From assembly GCF_020911725.1 (NCBI RefSeq), contig NZ_CP076620.1:1616501-1680500 (forward strand): a stretch of DNA of 64,000 nucleotides, written 5' to 3'. Both the position numbers and the translations under genes were made by a program. The stretch's first letter is position 1, and each line of letters starts with the position of its first letter. This document shows, one piece after another, positions 8,774 to 17,573 of the stretch. The stretch is from Clostridium cadaveris (GTDB lineage Bacteria > Bacillota > Clostridia > Clostridiales > Clostridiaceae). The notes under the pieces were generated by a model. It saw only the letters and a program-made list of their open reading frames with translations. It was not told the DNA's origin and ran no database searches.

Positions 8774-9430
8774 ATGACTAGAGGATCTTTTGATATTGAA
8801 TTACAAAACTTACACAATGATTTATTAAGAATGAGCAGTATAGTGGAAAAACAAATTTATTCATCAATTGAAGCTTTAGTTAATCATGATGACAACTTAG
8901 CTGATATGGTAATAAAGGATGACGATTTAGTTGATAAACTTGAAGTAGAGATAGACACTAAATGTATAATGCTTATAGGAAGAGAGCAGCCACTAGCAAA
9001 GGATTTGAGAAACATTTTTACAGCCACAAAGATAGTTACAGACCTTGAAAGAATGTCGGATCATGCTGTAGACATTGCTAAAATCGTAAAGAGAGTAAGC
9101 GGAGAAGTTTATGCAAAGCAGCTTATAGACCTACCTAAAATGGCAAAGCTTACTTTAAATATGATTAGAAAATCTATAGATGCATATATAGAAACCAGTG
9201 AAACTATGGCTTATGAAACTTGTAAGCTTGATGATGAAATTGACGAATTATATAGTTCCATATTTACAGAACTTATAAAGTTAATGACAAAGGATCAAAG
9301 TTTGATACATCAATGCAGTCAATTTCTATTCGTATGCAAGTTCTTAGAAAGAATAGCAGATCATGCAACAAATATCTGTGAAGCTACCATATATCTTGTA
9401 ACAGGAGAGGTAGCAGATCTAAATGACTAA
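8774..9430 (+). CDS. phoU: Phosphate signalling protein PhoU
   Basis: PhoU links the Pst transporter to the PhoR kinase and dampens Pho expression when phosphate is plentiful. The 218-aa sequence has two repeated three-helix bundles, each with a metal-binding signature: DLERMSDHAVDIAK near residue 93 and FLERIADHATNICE near residue 191. Preceded by AAGGGGC, 18 bases after pstB, and followed by a strong terminator that ends the operon. Confidence 0.96.
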   Translation: MTRGSFDIELQNLHNDLLRMSSIVEKQIYSSIEALVNHDDNLADMVIKDDDLVDKLEVEIDTKCIMLIGREQPLAKDLRNIFTATKIVTDLERMSDHAVDIAKIVKRVSGEVYAKQLIDLPKMAKLTLNMIRKSIDAYIETSETMAYETCKLDDEIDELYSSIFTELIKLMTKDQSLIHQCSQFLFVCKFLERIADHATNICEATIYLVTGEVADLND

Positions 9431-9435
9431 TAATT

Positions 9436-9467
9436 AGCATATGGCATAAGCTGTATGCTTTTTTTAT
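9436..9467 (+). terminator. Terminator of the pst-phoU operon
   Basis: AGCATATGGC (9436-9445) pairs with GCTGTATGCT (9450-9459), ten pairs with two G-U, tetraloop ATAA, then TTTTTTTATTT. Confidence 0.88.
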
Positions 9468-9496
9468 TTGACTAAATATATCAATTAATGTATGAT
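9468..9496 (+). promoter_or_regulatory. Sigma-A promoter for the DUF512 gene-der-gpsA operon
   Basis: TTGACT (9468-9473), 17-base spacer, TATGAT (9491-9496). It overlaps the end of the phoU terminator U-run and lies 38 bases before the start codon. Confidence 0.7.
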
Positions 9497-9533
9497 ATCA
9501 TAATGATGGAATATAACTTTAAGGGGTGATAAT

Positions 9534-10847
9534 ATGAGTGCAAAAATAAGAAGTATAAGCCCTGGATCAATAGGTGATGAAGTAGGTTTAGAAGTAGGAG
9601 ATGTGATTTTATCAATCAATGATAATAAAATTACTGATATAATAGATTATAGATTTTTAACTTCAGATGATTATCTAGAGATAGAGGTAGAAAAATCCAA
9701 TGGTGAAGTTTGGGTTTATGAAATAGAAAAAGATTATGATGAAGATTTGGGAATAGATTTTGAAAGTGGAATAATGGATAAGGCAAAGAGCTGTAGCAAT
9801 AAATGTGTGTTTTGCTTTATAGATCAGCTCCCAAAAGGAATGAGAAATACTTTATATTTTAAAGATGATGATTCAAGACTTTCATTTCTTCAAGGTAATT
9901 TTGTTACCCTTACAAATATGAAGGATGAAGACATAGATAGAATAATCAAGTATAGAATAAGTCCTATAAATGTTTCTGTTCATACAACTAATAGCGAGCT
10001 TAGAAAAAAGATGCTCAATAACAGATTTGCTGGGAATGTTTATGAGAGGCTTAAAAAACTAGCTGAAGCTGGTATACATATGAATACTCAAATAGTAGTA
10101 TGTCCGGGTCTCAACAATGGAGAAGAACTTATAAGAACTGTAAATGATTTATATAAGTTATATCCCTATATAAATAATATAGCAGCTGTCCCTGTAGGAG
10201 TGACTAAGTACAGAGAAGGATTATATCCTCTTAAAACTTATGAAAAAGAAATGGCACTTTGGGAGATTAAAAATCTCGAAGATGTCCAAAATAAATACAT
10301 AAAAGAAATTGGGACGCCTTTTGTAAGGCTTGCTGATGAATTCTACGTTATGGCAGGAATTGATGTGCCAGAAGACGAATTTTATGGTGATTATGAGCAG
10401 ATTGAAGATGGAATAGGTATGATCAGATACCTCAGAAGAGTTATTGATGGAACCATAGATTCCTTAAAGGATTCTTTAAAAGGCAAAATAACTTTTGTAA
10501 CAGGAACTTCTGCATATGATGAAATAAAGAATGTAGCATCAAAGATAGAAAATAAAAATTCTAACTTAAATGTTCAAGTGGAAAAAATTAAAAACAACTT
10601 TTTTGGAGAGACTATAACTGTAGCAGGTCTTATAACGGCTAGCGACATAATAGATCAACTAAAAGATAAAAATCTAGGAGACTATTTAGTGATACCTAAA
10701 AATATGCTAAGAGCAAATGAAAGGGTATTTTTAGATGATATTACAGTAGAAGAATTAGAAGAAGCATTAAAAATTAAAGTTATCTTATGTGAGTATACTG
10801 GAGATGACTTAATTGAAGCTATAAACGGTATCGGGGAGGAAGAATAA
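9534..10847 (+). CDS. DUF512 radical-SAM protein with N-terminal PDZ domain
   Basis: Function not established. The 437-aa protein begins with a PDZ-like module (about 1-70, with [19 protein letters not shown]), then a radical-SAM-type CX3CX2C cluster motif (CSNKCVFC, about residue 84-91) followed by [10 protein letters not shown] and [12 protein letters not shown], then a C-terminal DUF512 domain. This layout is conserved in clostridia and cyanobacteria. Only two bases separate it from der, so the two are cotranscribed. The link to ribosome assembly is inference from that neighbourhood alone. Confidence 0.85.
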   Translation: MSAKIRSISPGSIGDEVGLEVGDVILSINDNKITDIIDYRFLTSDDYLEIEVEKSNGEVWVYEIEKDYDEDLGIDFESGIMDKAKSCSNKCVFCFIDQLPKGMRNTLYFKDDDSRLSFLQGNFVTLTNMKDEDIDRIIKYRISPINVSVHTTNSELRKKMLNNRFAGNVYERLKKLAEAGIHMNTQIVVCPGLNNGEELIRTVNDLYKLYPYINNIAAVPVGVTKYREGLYPLKTYEKEMALWEIKNLEDVQNKYIKEIGTPFVRLADEFYVMAGIDVPEDEFYGDYEQIEDGIGMIRYLRRVIDGTIDSLKDSLKGKITFVTGTSAYDEIKNVASKIENKNSNLNVQVEKIKNNFFGETITVAGLITASDIIDQLKDKNLGDYLVIPKNMLRANERVFLDDITVEELEEALKIKVILCEYTGDDLIEAINGIGEEE

Positions 10848-10849
10848 GA

Positions 10850-12166
10850 ATGTCTAAACCAATAGTGGCTTTTGTAGGAAGGCCAAATGTAGGAAAATCA
10901 ACTTTATTCAATAAAATAGCAGGAAAAAGAATCTCAATAGTAGAAGATACACCTGGTGTTACTAGAGACAGAGTGTATGCAGAAGGCGAGTGGCTTAATA
11001 ACAAGTTTACAATGATAGACACTGGCGGAATAGAGCCGGAAAGCAGTGATGTAATAGTTGCTCAAATGAGAAGACAGGCACAAATAGCTATAGAGACATC
11101 AGATGTAATAGTATTTATAGTTGATGGAAAAGAAGGGCTTACAGCAGCTGATCATGAAGTAGCTCATATGCTTAGAAAGAGCAAAAAGCCAATAGTCCTT
11201 GTTGTAAACAAAATAGATTCTTTAAAAGAAGAAGATAATGCTTATGAGTTTTATAACTTAGGCATTGGTGATCCAGTCACTATTTCTGCATCTCAAGGAT
11301 TAGGTCTTGGAGATATGCTTGATGTAGTAGTTGGAGAATTTAAAAATATTCCAGAAGAAGATGAGGATGAAGAAAACATAAAGATAGCTTTAGTTGGTAA
11401 ACCAAATGTAGGGAAATCCTCTCTTATCAATAAATTAGCTGGAGAGGAAAGAGCTATAGTATCTAATATTCCAGGTACTACAAGAGACGCCATTGACAGT
11501 ACTATAGAAACCGATTTTGGAAAATTTACATTAATTGATACAGCAGGTCTTAGAAGAAAGAGCAAAATAAAAGAAGAAATAGAGAGATATAGTGTAGTTA
11601 GAACTTTAGCAGCTATAGAAAGAAGTCAAGTATGTATACTTATGATAGATGCTGAAGAAGGTGTTACAGATCAAGATGAAAAGATTATTGGTTATGCTCA
11701 TGAATTAAATAAAGCCATAATGGTCTTAGTCAATAAATGGGATCTTATAGAAAAAGATGATAAAACTTTAGATAGATACAAAAAAGATCTTCAAATGAAT
11801 CTTAATTTCTTAAGCTATGCACCGTATTTATTTATATCAGCTAAAACCGGACAAAGAGCTCATAAGGTTTTAGAGCTTGCTAAAGAATGTTATGATAACT
11901 ATAGAAAGAGAATTTCTACAGGAATATTAAATGATGTAATAAGTAAGGCAGTGCTTATGAAAGAGCCTCCTATAGTAGCTCTTAAGAGACTAAAGATTTA
12001 TTACGTTACTCAAATAGGAACAGAACCTCCAACTTTCGTGTTCTTTGTAAATGACAAAAATACTATTCACTTTTCTTACCAAAGATACTTGGAAAATCAA
12101 TTGAGAAGCAGCTTTGACTTCAAAGGAACAGGTATAAAGATGGAGTTCAGAGAAAGGAAGGAATAA
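10850..12166 (+). CDS. der: Ribosome biogenesis GTPase Der (EngA)
   Basis: Double-GTPase that assists 50S subunit maturation. Two tandem G domains are visible: the first with GRPNVGKST (residues 10-18), DTGG and NKID; the second with GKPNVGKSS (about 182-190), DTAGL and NKWD. A KH-like C-terminal domain completes 438 aa, the standard length. It follows the DUF512 gene by two bases with GGGGAGGAAG as ribosome binding site inside that gene. Confidence 0.98.
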   Translation: MSKPIVAFVGRPNVGKSTLFNKIAGKRISIVEDTPGVTRDRVYAEGEWLNNKFTMIDTGGIEPESSDVIVAQMRRQAQIAIETSDVIVFIVDGKEGLTAADHEVAHMLRKSKKPIVLVVNKIDSLKEEDNAYEFYNLGIGDPVTISASQGLGLGDMLDVVVGEFKNIPEEDEDEENIKIALVGKPNVGKSSLINKLAGEERAIVSNIPGTTRDAIDSTIETDFGKFTLIDTAGLRRKSKIKEEIERYSVVRTLAAIERSQVCILMIDAEEGVTDQDEKIIGYAHELNKAIMVLVNKWDLIEKDDKTLDRYKKDLQMNLNFLSYAPYLFISAKTGQRAHKVLELAKECYDNYRKRISTGILNDVISKAVLMKEPPIVALKRLKIYYVTQIGTEPPTFVFFVNDKNTIHFSYQRYLENQLRSSFDFKGTGIKMEFRERKE

Positions 12167-12171
12167 AAGTT

Positions 12172-13167
12172 ATGAAAGTGGCATTTTTAGGTGGGGGAAG
12201 TTTTGCCACATCCCTAAGCAATCTAATAGGTAAAAAAGGATTTGAGTCTACAATTTGGGCAAGAAATAAAGATGTAGTCAATGAGATAAATAACGAAAGA
12301 AAAAATTCTAAATACTTGAAGGATGTTGAACTAAATCACAATGTAAATGCTACTGATGATATAAAAAAAGCTTTAAAAGATGCAGATTATGTGGTTATAG
12401 CTGTAGCTTCTCATGCTATTCGTGAAGTATGCAAAAAAGCAAAGCCATTTATAGAGCCTGATGCAAGAATTATTAATGTGGCTAAAGGAATAGAAGAGGG
12501 TACCTATAAATTATTAACTGATGTAATATCTGAAGAACTTCCTCATAATAAGGTTGGAGTTTTATCTGGTCCTAGTCATGCTGAAGAAGTGGGAGCAGAA
12601 ATTCCAACTACTGTAGTAGCAGCATCAGAGGATAGAGTTTTAGCAAGAGATATACAGGAATTATTTATGACTCCATATTTTAGAGTATATACTAACGATG
12701 ATTTGGTTGGTGTAGAAATTGGAGGAGCTGTAAAAAATATAATAGCATTTGCAGCAGGAGTGAGTGATGGTATAGGTTATGGTGATAATGCAAAAGCAGC
12801 TTTAATGACTAGAGGGATGAGCGAAATAGTAAGGGCTGGAAAAGCTTTGGGTGGAGACGCAGAGACTTTTTTTGGACTTACAGGAATGGGAGACCTTATA
12901 GTTACATGTACATCTATGCACAGTAGGAATAGAAGAGCTGGAATATTAGTAGGAAAAGGCATGTCCATTGAAGAGGCTACTAAAGAAGTAGGCATGGTAG
13001 TTGAAGGTGTAAAGGCATGTAAGGCTTTTTATATGCTAAGTGAAAAAAAACATATTTCCATGCCTATAACTCACGCATTATATCATGTGATTTTTAGTGG
13101 AAAAGACCCTAATGATGCCGTTAGAGAACTTATGATGAGAGATAAAAAAAGTGAACATTTCAAATAA
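12172..13167 (+). CDS. gpsA: NAD(P)-dependent glycerol-3-phosphate dehydrogenase
   Basis: Reduces dihydroxyacetone phosphate to sn-glycerol 3-phosphate for phospholipid synthesis. The N-terminal Rossmann fold has the nucleotide-binding segment [11 protein letters not shown] (about 5-15; most relatives have GAGSWGTAL). SGPSHAEEV near residue 137 and the catalytic-lysine region [13 protein letters not shown] near residue 184 match the family. Length 331 aa is typical. Five bases after der, with AAAGGAAGG overlapping the end of that gene, so the same operon. Confidence 0.96.
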   Translation: MKVAFLGGGSFATSLSNLIGKKGFESTIWARNKDVVNEINNERKNSKYLKDVELNHNVNATDDIKKALKDADYVVIAVASHAIREVCKKAKPFIEPDARIINVAKGIEEGTYKLLTDVISEELPHNKVGVLSGPSHAEEVGAEIPTTVVAASEDRVLARDIQELFMTPYFRVYTNDDLVGVEIGGAVKNIIAFAAGVSDGIGYGDNAKAALMTRGMSEIVRAGKALGGDAETFFGLTGMGDLIVTCTSMHSRNRRAGILVGKGMSIEEATKEVGMVVEGVKACKAFYMLSEKKHISMPITHALYHVIFSGKDPNDAVRELMMRDKKSEHFK

Positions 13168-13195
13168 ACCATGATTTTCATGGTTTATTTTTTTA
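13166..13195 (+). terminator. Terminator after gpsA
   Basis: AAACCATGA (13166-13174) and TCATGGTTT (13178-13186) form a perfect 9-bp stem, followed by ATTTTTTTAT. The gpsA stop codon lies at its 5' foot. Confidence 0.9.
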
Positions 13196-13279
13196 TAATA
13201 TTTTTTCTTAAAAAGTAATAAAACAAATATAAAACCAATATATATATAATGTTAATATGTATGTTTGGGAGGGTCGGAC

Positions 13280-14758
13280 TTGGATAATTTTAACATATAT
13301 AAAGATATAGCAGAAAGAACCCAAGGGGATATTTATGTAGGTGTAGTTGGACCTGTTAGAACAGGGAAGTCAACCTTCATAAAGAGATTCATGGACATGA
13401 TGGTAATACCTAAGATAGAAAATGGATATAAAAAACAAAGAGCAAAAGATGAACTTCCTCAAAGTGGATCGGGGAAAAGTATCCATACGACAGAACCTAA
13501 ATTTGTTCCAAATGAAGCCATAGAAATTACTCTAGAAGATGGAATTAAATTTAGTGTAAGAATGGTAGACTGTGTTGGATATATAGTTAAAGGTGCATTA
13601 GGATATACTGAAGGAGATAATTCTAAGATGGTAACGACACCTTGGTATGACTACGAAATTCCATTTGAAGAAGCAGCAGAGATAGGAACTAAAAAAGTTA
13701 TTACTGAACATTCTACAATAGGCCTTGTAATAACTACTGACGGATCTATCACTGACATTCCTAGAGAGGAATACTTAGAGGCTGAAGAAAGGGTTATAAA
13801 TGAGTTAAAGGATATTAAAAAGCCTTTCTTGGTAGTATTAAATAGTGCACACGTATATGCTCCTGAAACACAAGCTTTAAAACGTGAATTAGAAGAAAAA
13901 TATGACGTAAGCGTTCAAGTTATGGATGTACTTAACATGAATGAGGGGGACGTTGAAAATTTATTCCAAAAGGTATTAAAGGAGTTCCCTATAAAAGAAA
14001 TAAATATCGATATGCCTGAATGGATAGAAAAATTAGAACCGGATCATTGGTTGAAAGTAAGCTTTGTAGATTTAATAAAAAAGATGTGCAAAGATGTATT
14101 TAAGGTAAGAGATATTAAAAAATCTTTAGAAGGATTTAAAGAAGAAGACTTTTTAGGCGACAGCGTAATAAAAGATATGAATATGGGCGAAGGAATAGCC
14201 AGAATAAACATGAATCCTAAGAGTGGCATTTTCTATCAAATATTGAGTGAAATATGCGACTGTAATGTAAGAGGAGAGAATGAACTTCTAGATATAATTC
14301 AGGATCTTCATAGTGCTAAAATTGAGTATGATAAAGTATCTGAAGCCTTAAGAGATGTAAAAGAAACCGGATATGGTCTTGTAGCTCCTCAGCTATCTGA
14401 AATGAAATTTGAAAAGCCTGAGATTGTAAATAGAGGAAATGGATATGGGTTAAAACTTAAAGCATCTGCTCCTTCGTTACATTTTATAAAAGCTGATATT
14501 CAAACTGAGATAGCTCCAATAATGGGAAGTGAAAAAGAAACTGAAGAATTTGTCAGAAATCTTTTAGATCAGTTCGAAAGTGACCCATCAAAGATGTGGC
14601 AAAGCAATATGTTTGGAAAATCCCTTGAAATGTTAGTAAAAGAAGGGCTTCAAAACAAGCTATATAAAATGCCTGAAGATGTACAAACAAAGATTCAAAG
14701 AACTCTTCAAAAGATTATAAATGAAGGTAATGGCGGATTAATTTGCATAATTTTATAA
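13280..14758 (+). CDS. spoIVA: Stage IV sporulation protein A (spore coat basement ATPase)
   Basis: Polymerising ATPase that forms the base of the spore coat around the forespore, recruited by SpoVM in Bacillus. Near the N-terminus is DIAERTQGDIYVGVVG followed by a Walker A GPVRTGKST (residues 24-32). The C-terminus ends GGLICIIL, the family hallmark. I choose TTG 13280, six bases after GGGAGGG, giving 492 aa and an N-terminus MDNFNIYKDIAERT that aligns with Bacillus SpoIVA; TTG 13265 precedes the ribosome binding site. Isolated between terminators, as expected for a mother-cell sigma-E gene, though I could not define its promoter. Confidence 0.97.
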   Translation: MDNFNIYKDIAERTQGDIYVGVVGPVRTGKSTFIKRFMDMMVIPKIENGYKKQRAKDELPQSGSGKSIHTTEPKFVPNEAIEITLEDGIKFSVRMVDCVGYIVKGALGYTEGDNSKMVTTPWYDYEIPFEEAAEIGTKKVITEHSTIGLVITTDGSITDIPREEYLEAEERVINELKDIKKPFLVVLNSAHVYAPETQALKRELEEKYDVSVQVMDVLNMNEGDVENLFQKVLKEFPIKEINIDMPEWIEKLEPDHWLKVSFVDLIKKMCKDVFKVRDIKKSLEGFKEEDFLGDSVIKDMNMGEGIARINMNPKSGIFYQILSEICDCNVRGENELLDIIQDLHSAKIEYDKVSEALRDVKETGYGLVAPQLSEMKFEKPEIVNRGNGYGLKLKASAPSLHFIKADIQTEIAPIMGSEKETEEFVRNLLDQFESDPSKMWQSNMFGKSLEMLVKEGLQNKLYKMPEDVQTKIQRTLQKIINEGNGGLICIIL

Positions 14759-14763
14759 AGTAT

Positions 14764-14803
14764 AAACCCTTAAGAGTAAATCTTGAGGGTTTTACTGTTT
14801 TCC
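14764..14803 (+). terminator. Terminator after spoIVA
   Basis: AAACCCTTAAGA (14764-14775) pairs with TCTTGAGGGTTT (14781-14792), twelve pairs with one G-U, loop GTAAA, then a T-rich tail TACTGTTTTCC. Confidence 0.82.
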
Positions 14804-14851
14804 TATAGTACATATAAAGATTAATAAAAATTAAAATTTAATTTTATAGAA

Positions 14852-14885
14852 ATATCACATAAAAAAGGATTTCTTTATATGATAT
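14852..14885 (+). repeat. Inverted repeat upstream of a small unknown gene
   Basis: ATATCACATAAA (14852-14863) and TTTATATGATAT (14874-14885) are complementary at 11 of 12 positions around a 10-base spacer. It lies 45 bases before the start codon with no U-run behind it, so it looks like an operator or leader stem rather than a terminator. Confidence 0.4.
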
Positions 14886-14929
14886 AGAAGTAGTAATGTA
14901 TAAAAAATGTGAGAGGTGATTATTGTATT

Positions 14930-15142
14930 ATGAACATAAATTTAGAGGAATCTCAAATTTTAAATGTGTTAACAGCAATAAGAAGTGAATTCATAAATTC
15001 TAAGGTTTATTACAATGACAACACAAAAGAAGAAAATCGTATAGGAATTACTTCACCAGAAGAATGGAAAGAAATATATAATGCTATATTAAAACAAGCT
15101 CACAAAGAAGAAAAACTAAGCATGCTTGAAATTATAAAATAG
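14930..15142 (+). CDS. Small protein of unknown function (70 aa)
   Basis: Not recognised. A soluble, charged 70-residue protein with predicted helices at both ends (NLEESQILNVLTAIRSEF and EEWKEIYNAILKQAHKEEK) and a polar middle; no cysteine, no signal peptide. GAGGTGA lies 11 bases before ATG 14930; a GTG at 14909 is upstream of that site, so I discard it. It is monocistronic, with an inverted repeat upstream and a long terminator downstream. Helix, polar link, helix could suggest a small regulator, but nothing shows it. Confidence 0.65.
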   Translation: MNINLEESQILNVLTAIRSEFINSKVYYNDNTKEENRIGITSPEEWKEIYNAILKQAHKEEKLSMLEIIK

Positions 15143-15161
15143 TTTAAATAAAAATTAATAT

Positions 15162-15221
15162 ATACACATAATTTAGTAACTTTTTCTTTAAGGAGTTGCA
15201 AAATTATGTGTATTTTTTTAT
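15162..15221 (+). terminator. Long terminator after the 70-aa gene
   Basis: ATACACATAATTT (15162-15174) pairs perfectly with AAATTATGTGTAT (15201-15213). Beyond an A-A mismatch, GTAACT (15176-15181) pairs with AGTTGC (15194-15199). The loop is about 12 bases and TTTTTTTAT follows. Confidence 0.88.
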
Positions 15222-15300
15222 ATGTTTCAAAATATAAACTTATATTTTAAGAAAAAAGACAAAAAATAAATAAAAAATTGTATATAGATAGCTTATTTCG

Positions 15301-15330
15301 TTTACATGCAGTGAGAATTGGATATATAAT
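15301..15330 (+). promoter_or_regulatory. Sigma-A promoter for the LCP gene
   Basis: TTTACA (15301-15306), 18-base spacer, TATAAT (15325-15330), 30 bases before the start codon. Confidence 0.65.
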
Positions 15331-15359
15331 ATCTTATAAGGAAAAAAGGAGGTACATAA

Positions 15360-16718
15360 ATGGCAAGAAACAAAAAGAAGTTTTCTAAAAAGAAGAAAAT
15401 TGTAATTACAGTCCTATCTATTGTAGGAATTATAATATTATCAGTAGGTTTGTGGGCATGGAATATATGGAGAAATGTTTACTCGCCTATTTCAGAAGAG
15501 AAATTGGATGAAACAAAAGAAATTACATATGATGTAGTAGATGGCATAACTAATATTTTACTTATAGGAACAGACGAAAGGAATCTTGAGGAAAATTCTA
15601 GATCTGATTCTATGATAATAGCAACACTAGACGCAAATAAACAAGAAATAAGACTTACTTCATTGTTTAGAGATACTTTGGTGAAGATACCAGGCCATGG
15701 AGAAGCTAAGCTTAATGCTGCGTATGCTTATGGTGGACACGAACTTTTGATGAAAACTATAGAAACTAACTTTGGCATTAAACTAGATAAATACGTTGCT
15801 ATAAATTTCTGGGGATTTGAGAAAGTTATTGATCAAATTGGAGGAATAGAATTAGATATTAAGCAAAGTGAAATTAATGAATTAAATAAATTTATTGGAG
15901 AATCTACTGGAGGTGCTACATCACCAAAGGTTACAGAACCTGGAGTTCAAAAGCTTGATGGACAGCAGGCGCTTTCCTATGCAAGGATAAGAAAAAATGA
16001 TACAGCGTATAATAGAGATTCTAGGCAAAGAACAGTATTGTTTAAATTAGCGGAAAAGTTTAAGGATGTAAACCCTATAAAATATCCATTTTTATTAAAT
16101 GCTATGAAGAATGAAATAAAAACAAATATCACACCTGATTTAATGTTCAGTATGGGGTATACAATTTATAAGTTTCCAGAGCTTAATATAAGACAATTGG
16201 CTATGCCATTAATGGATGAAAAAACAGGAGTATCGGCGTTTGAAGGAAGATTGTATAAGAATTTAGGATGGGTTATATTAACTGACCTTCCTCAGATGGG
16301 AAATCTTTTAAAACAATTTATTTATGAAGGAAAAACACCAACTTTAAATGATGTAGATTATAGCACCTTAAAATCAGTATTAGCTGATTTTAAGACTGAT
16401 GAAAATAGATATAATGCAGAACATGGAATTAATCCAGAAGACCATGCTACTGATGAGGATAAAGAAAAGGAGAACATTACTACTCCAGGAGAAAAACCTC
16501 AACAAAAACCAGTAGAACCAGAAAAACCATCAACCCCAACTCAGCCAACAGAGCCAGAAAATCCTGTAGAGCCGGAAAAACCAGTGGAGCCAGAAAAGCC
16601 TGTAGAGCCAGAAAAACCAGTGGAGCCAGAAAAGCCAACTGATCCATCTAATCATGGTGGTAATACTGGTGAAAAACCAGGTGCAGGAAATAATGATATT
16701 ATAGTAGAAAGACCATAA
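15360..16718 (+). CDS. LytR-CpsA-Psr (LCP) family cell-wall ligase with proline/glutamate-rich tail
   Basis: LCP enzymes transfer undecaprenyl-linked glycopolymers, such as teichoic acids or capsule, to peptidoglycan. The 452-aa protein has a lysine-rich N-terminus, one membrane anchor (about 15-36), and an extracellular LCP domain (about 60-245) with conserved ILLIGTDER, RSDSMIIATLD, LTSLFRDT and YARIRKND...RDSRQR. After residue 360 it becomes a low-complexity tail of PVEPEK repeats, probably wall-spanning. GGAGG precedes ATG 15360. The polymer it attaches cannot be told from sequence. Confidence 0.9.
   Translation: MARNKKKFSKKKKIVITVLSIVGIIILSVGLWAWNIWRNVYSPISEEKLDETKEITYDVVDGITNILLIGTDERNLEENSRSDSMIIATLDANKQEIRLTSLFRDTLVKIPGHGEAKLNAAYAYGGHELLMKTIETNFGIKLDKYVAINFWGFEKVIDQIGGIELDIKQSEINELNKFIGESTGGATSPKVTEPGVQKLDGQQALSYARIRKNDTAYNRDSRQRTVLFKLAEKFKDVNPIKYPFLLNAMKNEIKTNITPDLMFSMGYTIYKFPELNIRQLAMPLMDEKTGVSAFEGRLYKNLGWVILTDLPQMGNLLKQFIYEGKTPTLNDVDYSTLKSVLADFKTDENRYNAEHGINPEDHATDEDKEKENITTPGEKPQQKPVEPEKPSTPTQPTEPENPVEPEKPVEPEKPVEPEKPVEPEKPTDPSNHGGNTGEKPGAGNNDIIVERP
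16563..16634 (+). repeat. Tandem 18/36-bp repeat encoding VEPEKP units
   Basis: Four 18-base units (16563, 16581, 16599, 16617) encode PVEPEK. Alternate units use the same synonymous codons (CCTGTAGAG versus CCAGTGGAG), so the true unit is 36 bases in two copies, differing by one base. Such an array can change length by slippage or recombination. Confidence 0.9.
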
Positions 16719-16808
16719 AATAAAAATATAATAATATAAAAGTTTAACACTTTTGGGTAAAATTACATATAATATTATAGATTAATGTTAAACTCAAAGG
16801 AGTGTCAA

Positions 16809-17213
16809 ATGGATTATTATAGAGAGTTAGATGATGAAATGGAATTTGTTCCGTTGATTCCTTCGGTTGTCTATGAGAGAAAAGCTAACTTAGTGTTGGT
16901 GCCTGGTGATGAATTAGAAGGTTGTGCGGCTAGACAAAACAAAGCTTATCCTATGGGACCGCCACCATCAAAAACACCATCAAAATCTGCTCAGAAAATG
17001 ACAAAGGGTGCAGAGGCGAAAATGGTGTCGCCGAATAGTATTCAGCCATGCAAATTTAGATATACTTATGTTTGGCTAAAAAATGGAAGAGAATTTTGGA
17101 TTTGGCCTACTTATATAGACAGATACACATTAGCAGGTTTTAGATGGACTGGAAGAGGATGGGCATACTTTGGAATAGACTTAAACAAAATAGATGAATT
17201 TATATGCTATTAA
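16809..17213 (+). CDS. Clostridial protein of unknown function (134 aa)
   Basis: Not assigned. The N-terminal half is polar with a low-complexity stretch (GPPPSKTPSKSAQK, about residues 47-60). The C-terminal half is aromatic-rich and looks like a compact beta domain: CKFRYTYVWLKNGREFWIW near 81, then RWTGRGWAYFGIDL near 115, with a cysteine next to last. There is no signal peptide or membrane segment. Start ATG 16809 lies after AAAGGAGTG; the ATG at 16785 is upstream of that site. The sticky aromatic C-domain would suit a surface or coat protein, but this is a guess. A strong terminator follows. Confidence 0.7.
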   Translation: MDYYRELDDEMEFVPLIPSVVYERKANLVLVPGDELEGCAARQNKAYPMGPPPSKTPSKSAQKMTKGAEAKMVSPNSIQPCKFRYTYVWLKNGREFWIWPTYIDRYTLAGFRWTGRGWAYFGIDLNKIDEFICY

Positions 17214-17219
17214 AAAAAG

Positions 17220-17256
17220 AGGATGAAATTTTATTTAAATTTCATCCTTTTTTTTA
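17220..17256 (+). terminator. Terminator after the 134-aa gene
   Basis: AGGATGAAATTT (17220-17231) and AAATTTCATCCT (17237-17248) make a perfect 12-bp stem, loop TATTT, then TTTTTTTA. Confidence 0.92.
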
Positions 17257-17351
17257 TGGATACTATAGGAGGTTTTTCTAGCATAGTTTTCTTTGGAGGG
17301 TACAAAATAAAAATGATAAGTTCTTTAATATATAGTAATGGAGGACTGATT

Positions 17352-17498
17352 ATGAAAAATGAAAAAGAATATAAATTAATAGCAGATAACTTAAAGGATA
17401 TGCTTGATTCAGGAAAAAGCATAAGTGAGATTTTAAAGATGAGTAATTGGAAAAAAAAGAAGTGTTATATAGAAGACGAAAATAATATAAAACAATAG
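17352..17498 (+). CDS. Small charged protein of unknown function (48 aa)
   Basis: Not recognised. Predicted mostly helical (EYKLIADNLKDMLDSGKS) with a lysine cluster WKKKKC and no membrane segment. GGAGG lies seven bases before ATG 17352. The same frame is open upstream to the preceding terminator, and ATG 17313 also has a GGAGGG before it, giving a 61-residue alternative. No promoter or terminator of its own is clear, so it may be cotranscribed with the asparaginase gene 75 bases downstream. Confidence 0.5.
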   Translation: MKNEKEYKLIADNLKDMLDSGKSISEILKMSNWKKKKCYIEDENNIKQ

Positions 17499-17573
17499 GT
17501 AAAAATTTGATGTAATTTTAAGAATATAATATAATAATCATGTAAAATAAATTAATGAGTTGTGGGGGTAAAA

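Noticed and set aside
16563-16634. Regular repeats that could suggest a CRISPR array
   Set aside because: The units are in frame, contiguous without spacers and encode PVEPEK in the LCP tail.
16738-16755. Possible terminator AAAAGT/ACTTTT after the LCP gene
   Set aside because: Only six weak pairs and followed by GGGTAAAA rather than a U-run; the LCP and 134-aa genes may share a transcript.
17256-17351. Longer start for the 48-aa protein (ATG 17256 or 17313)
   Set aside because: ATG 17352 has the best ribosome binding site spacing; the upstream part reads like leader sequence, though ATG 17313 cannot be ruled out.
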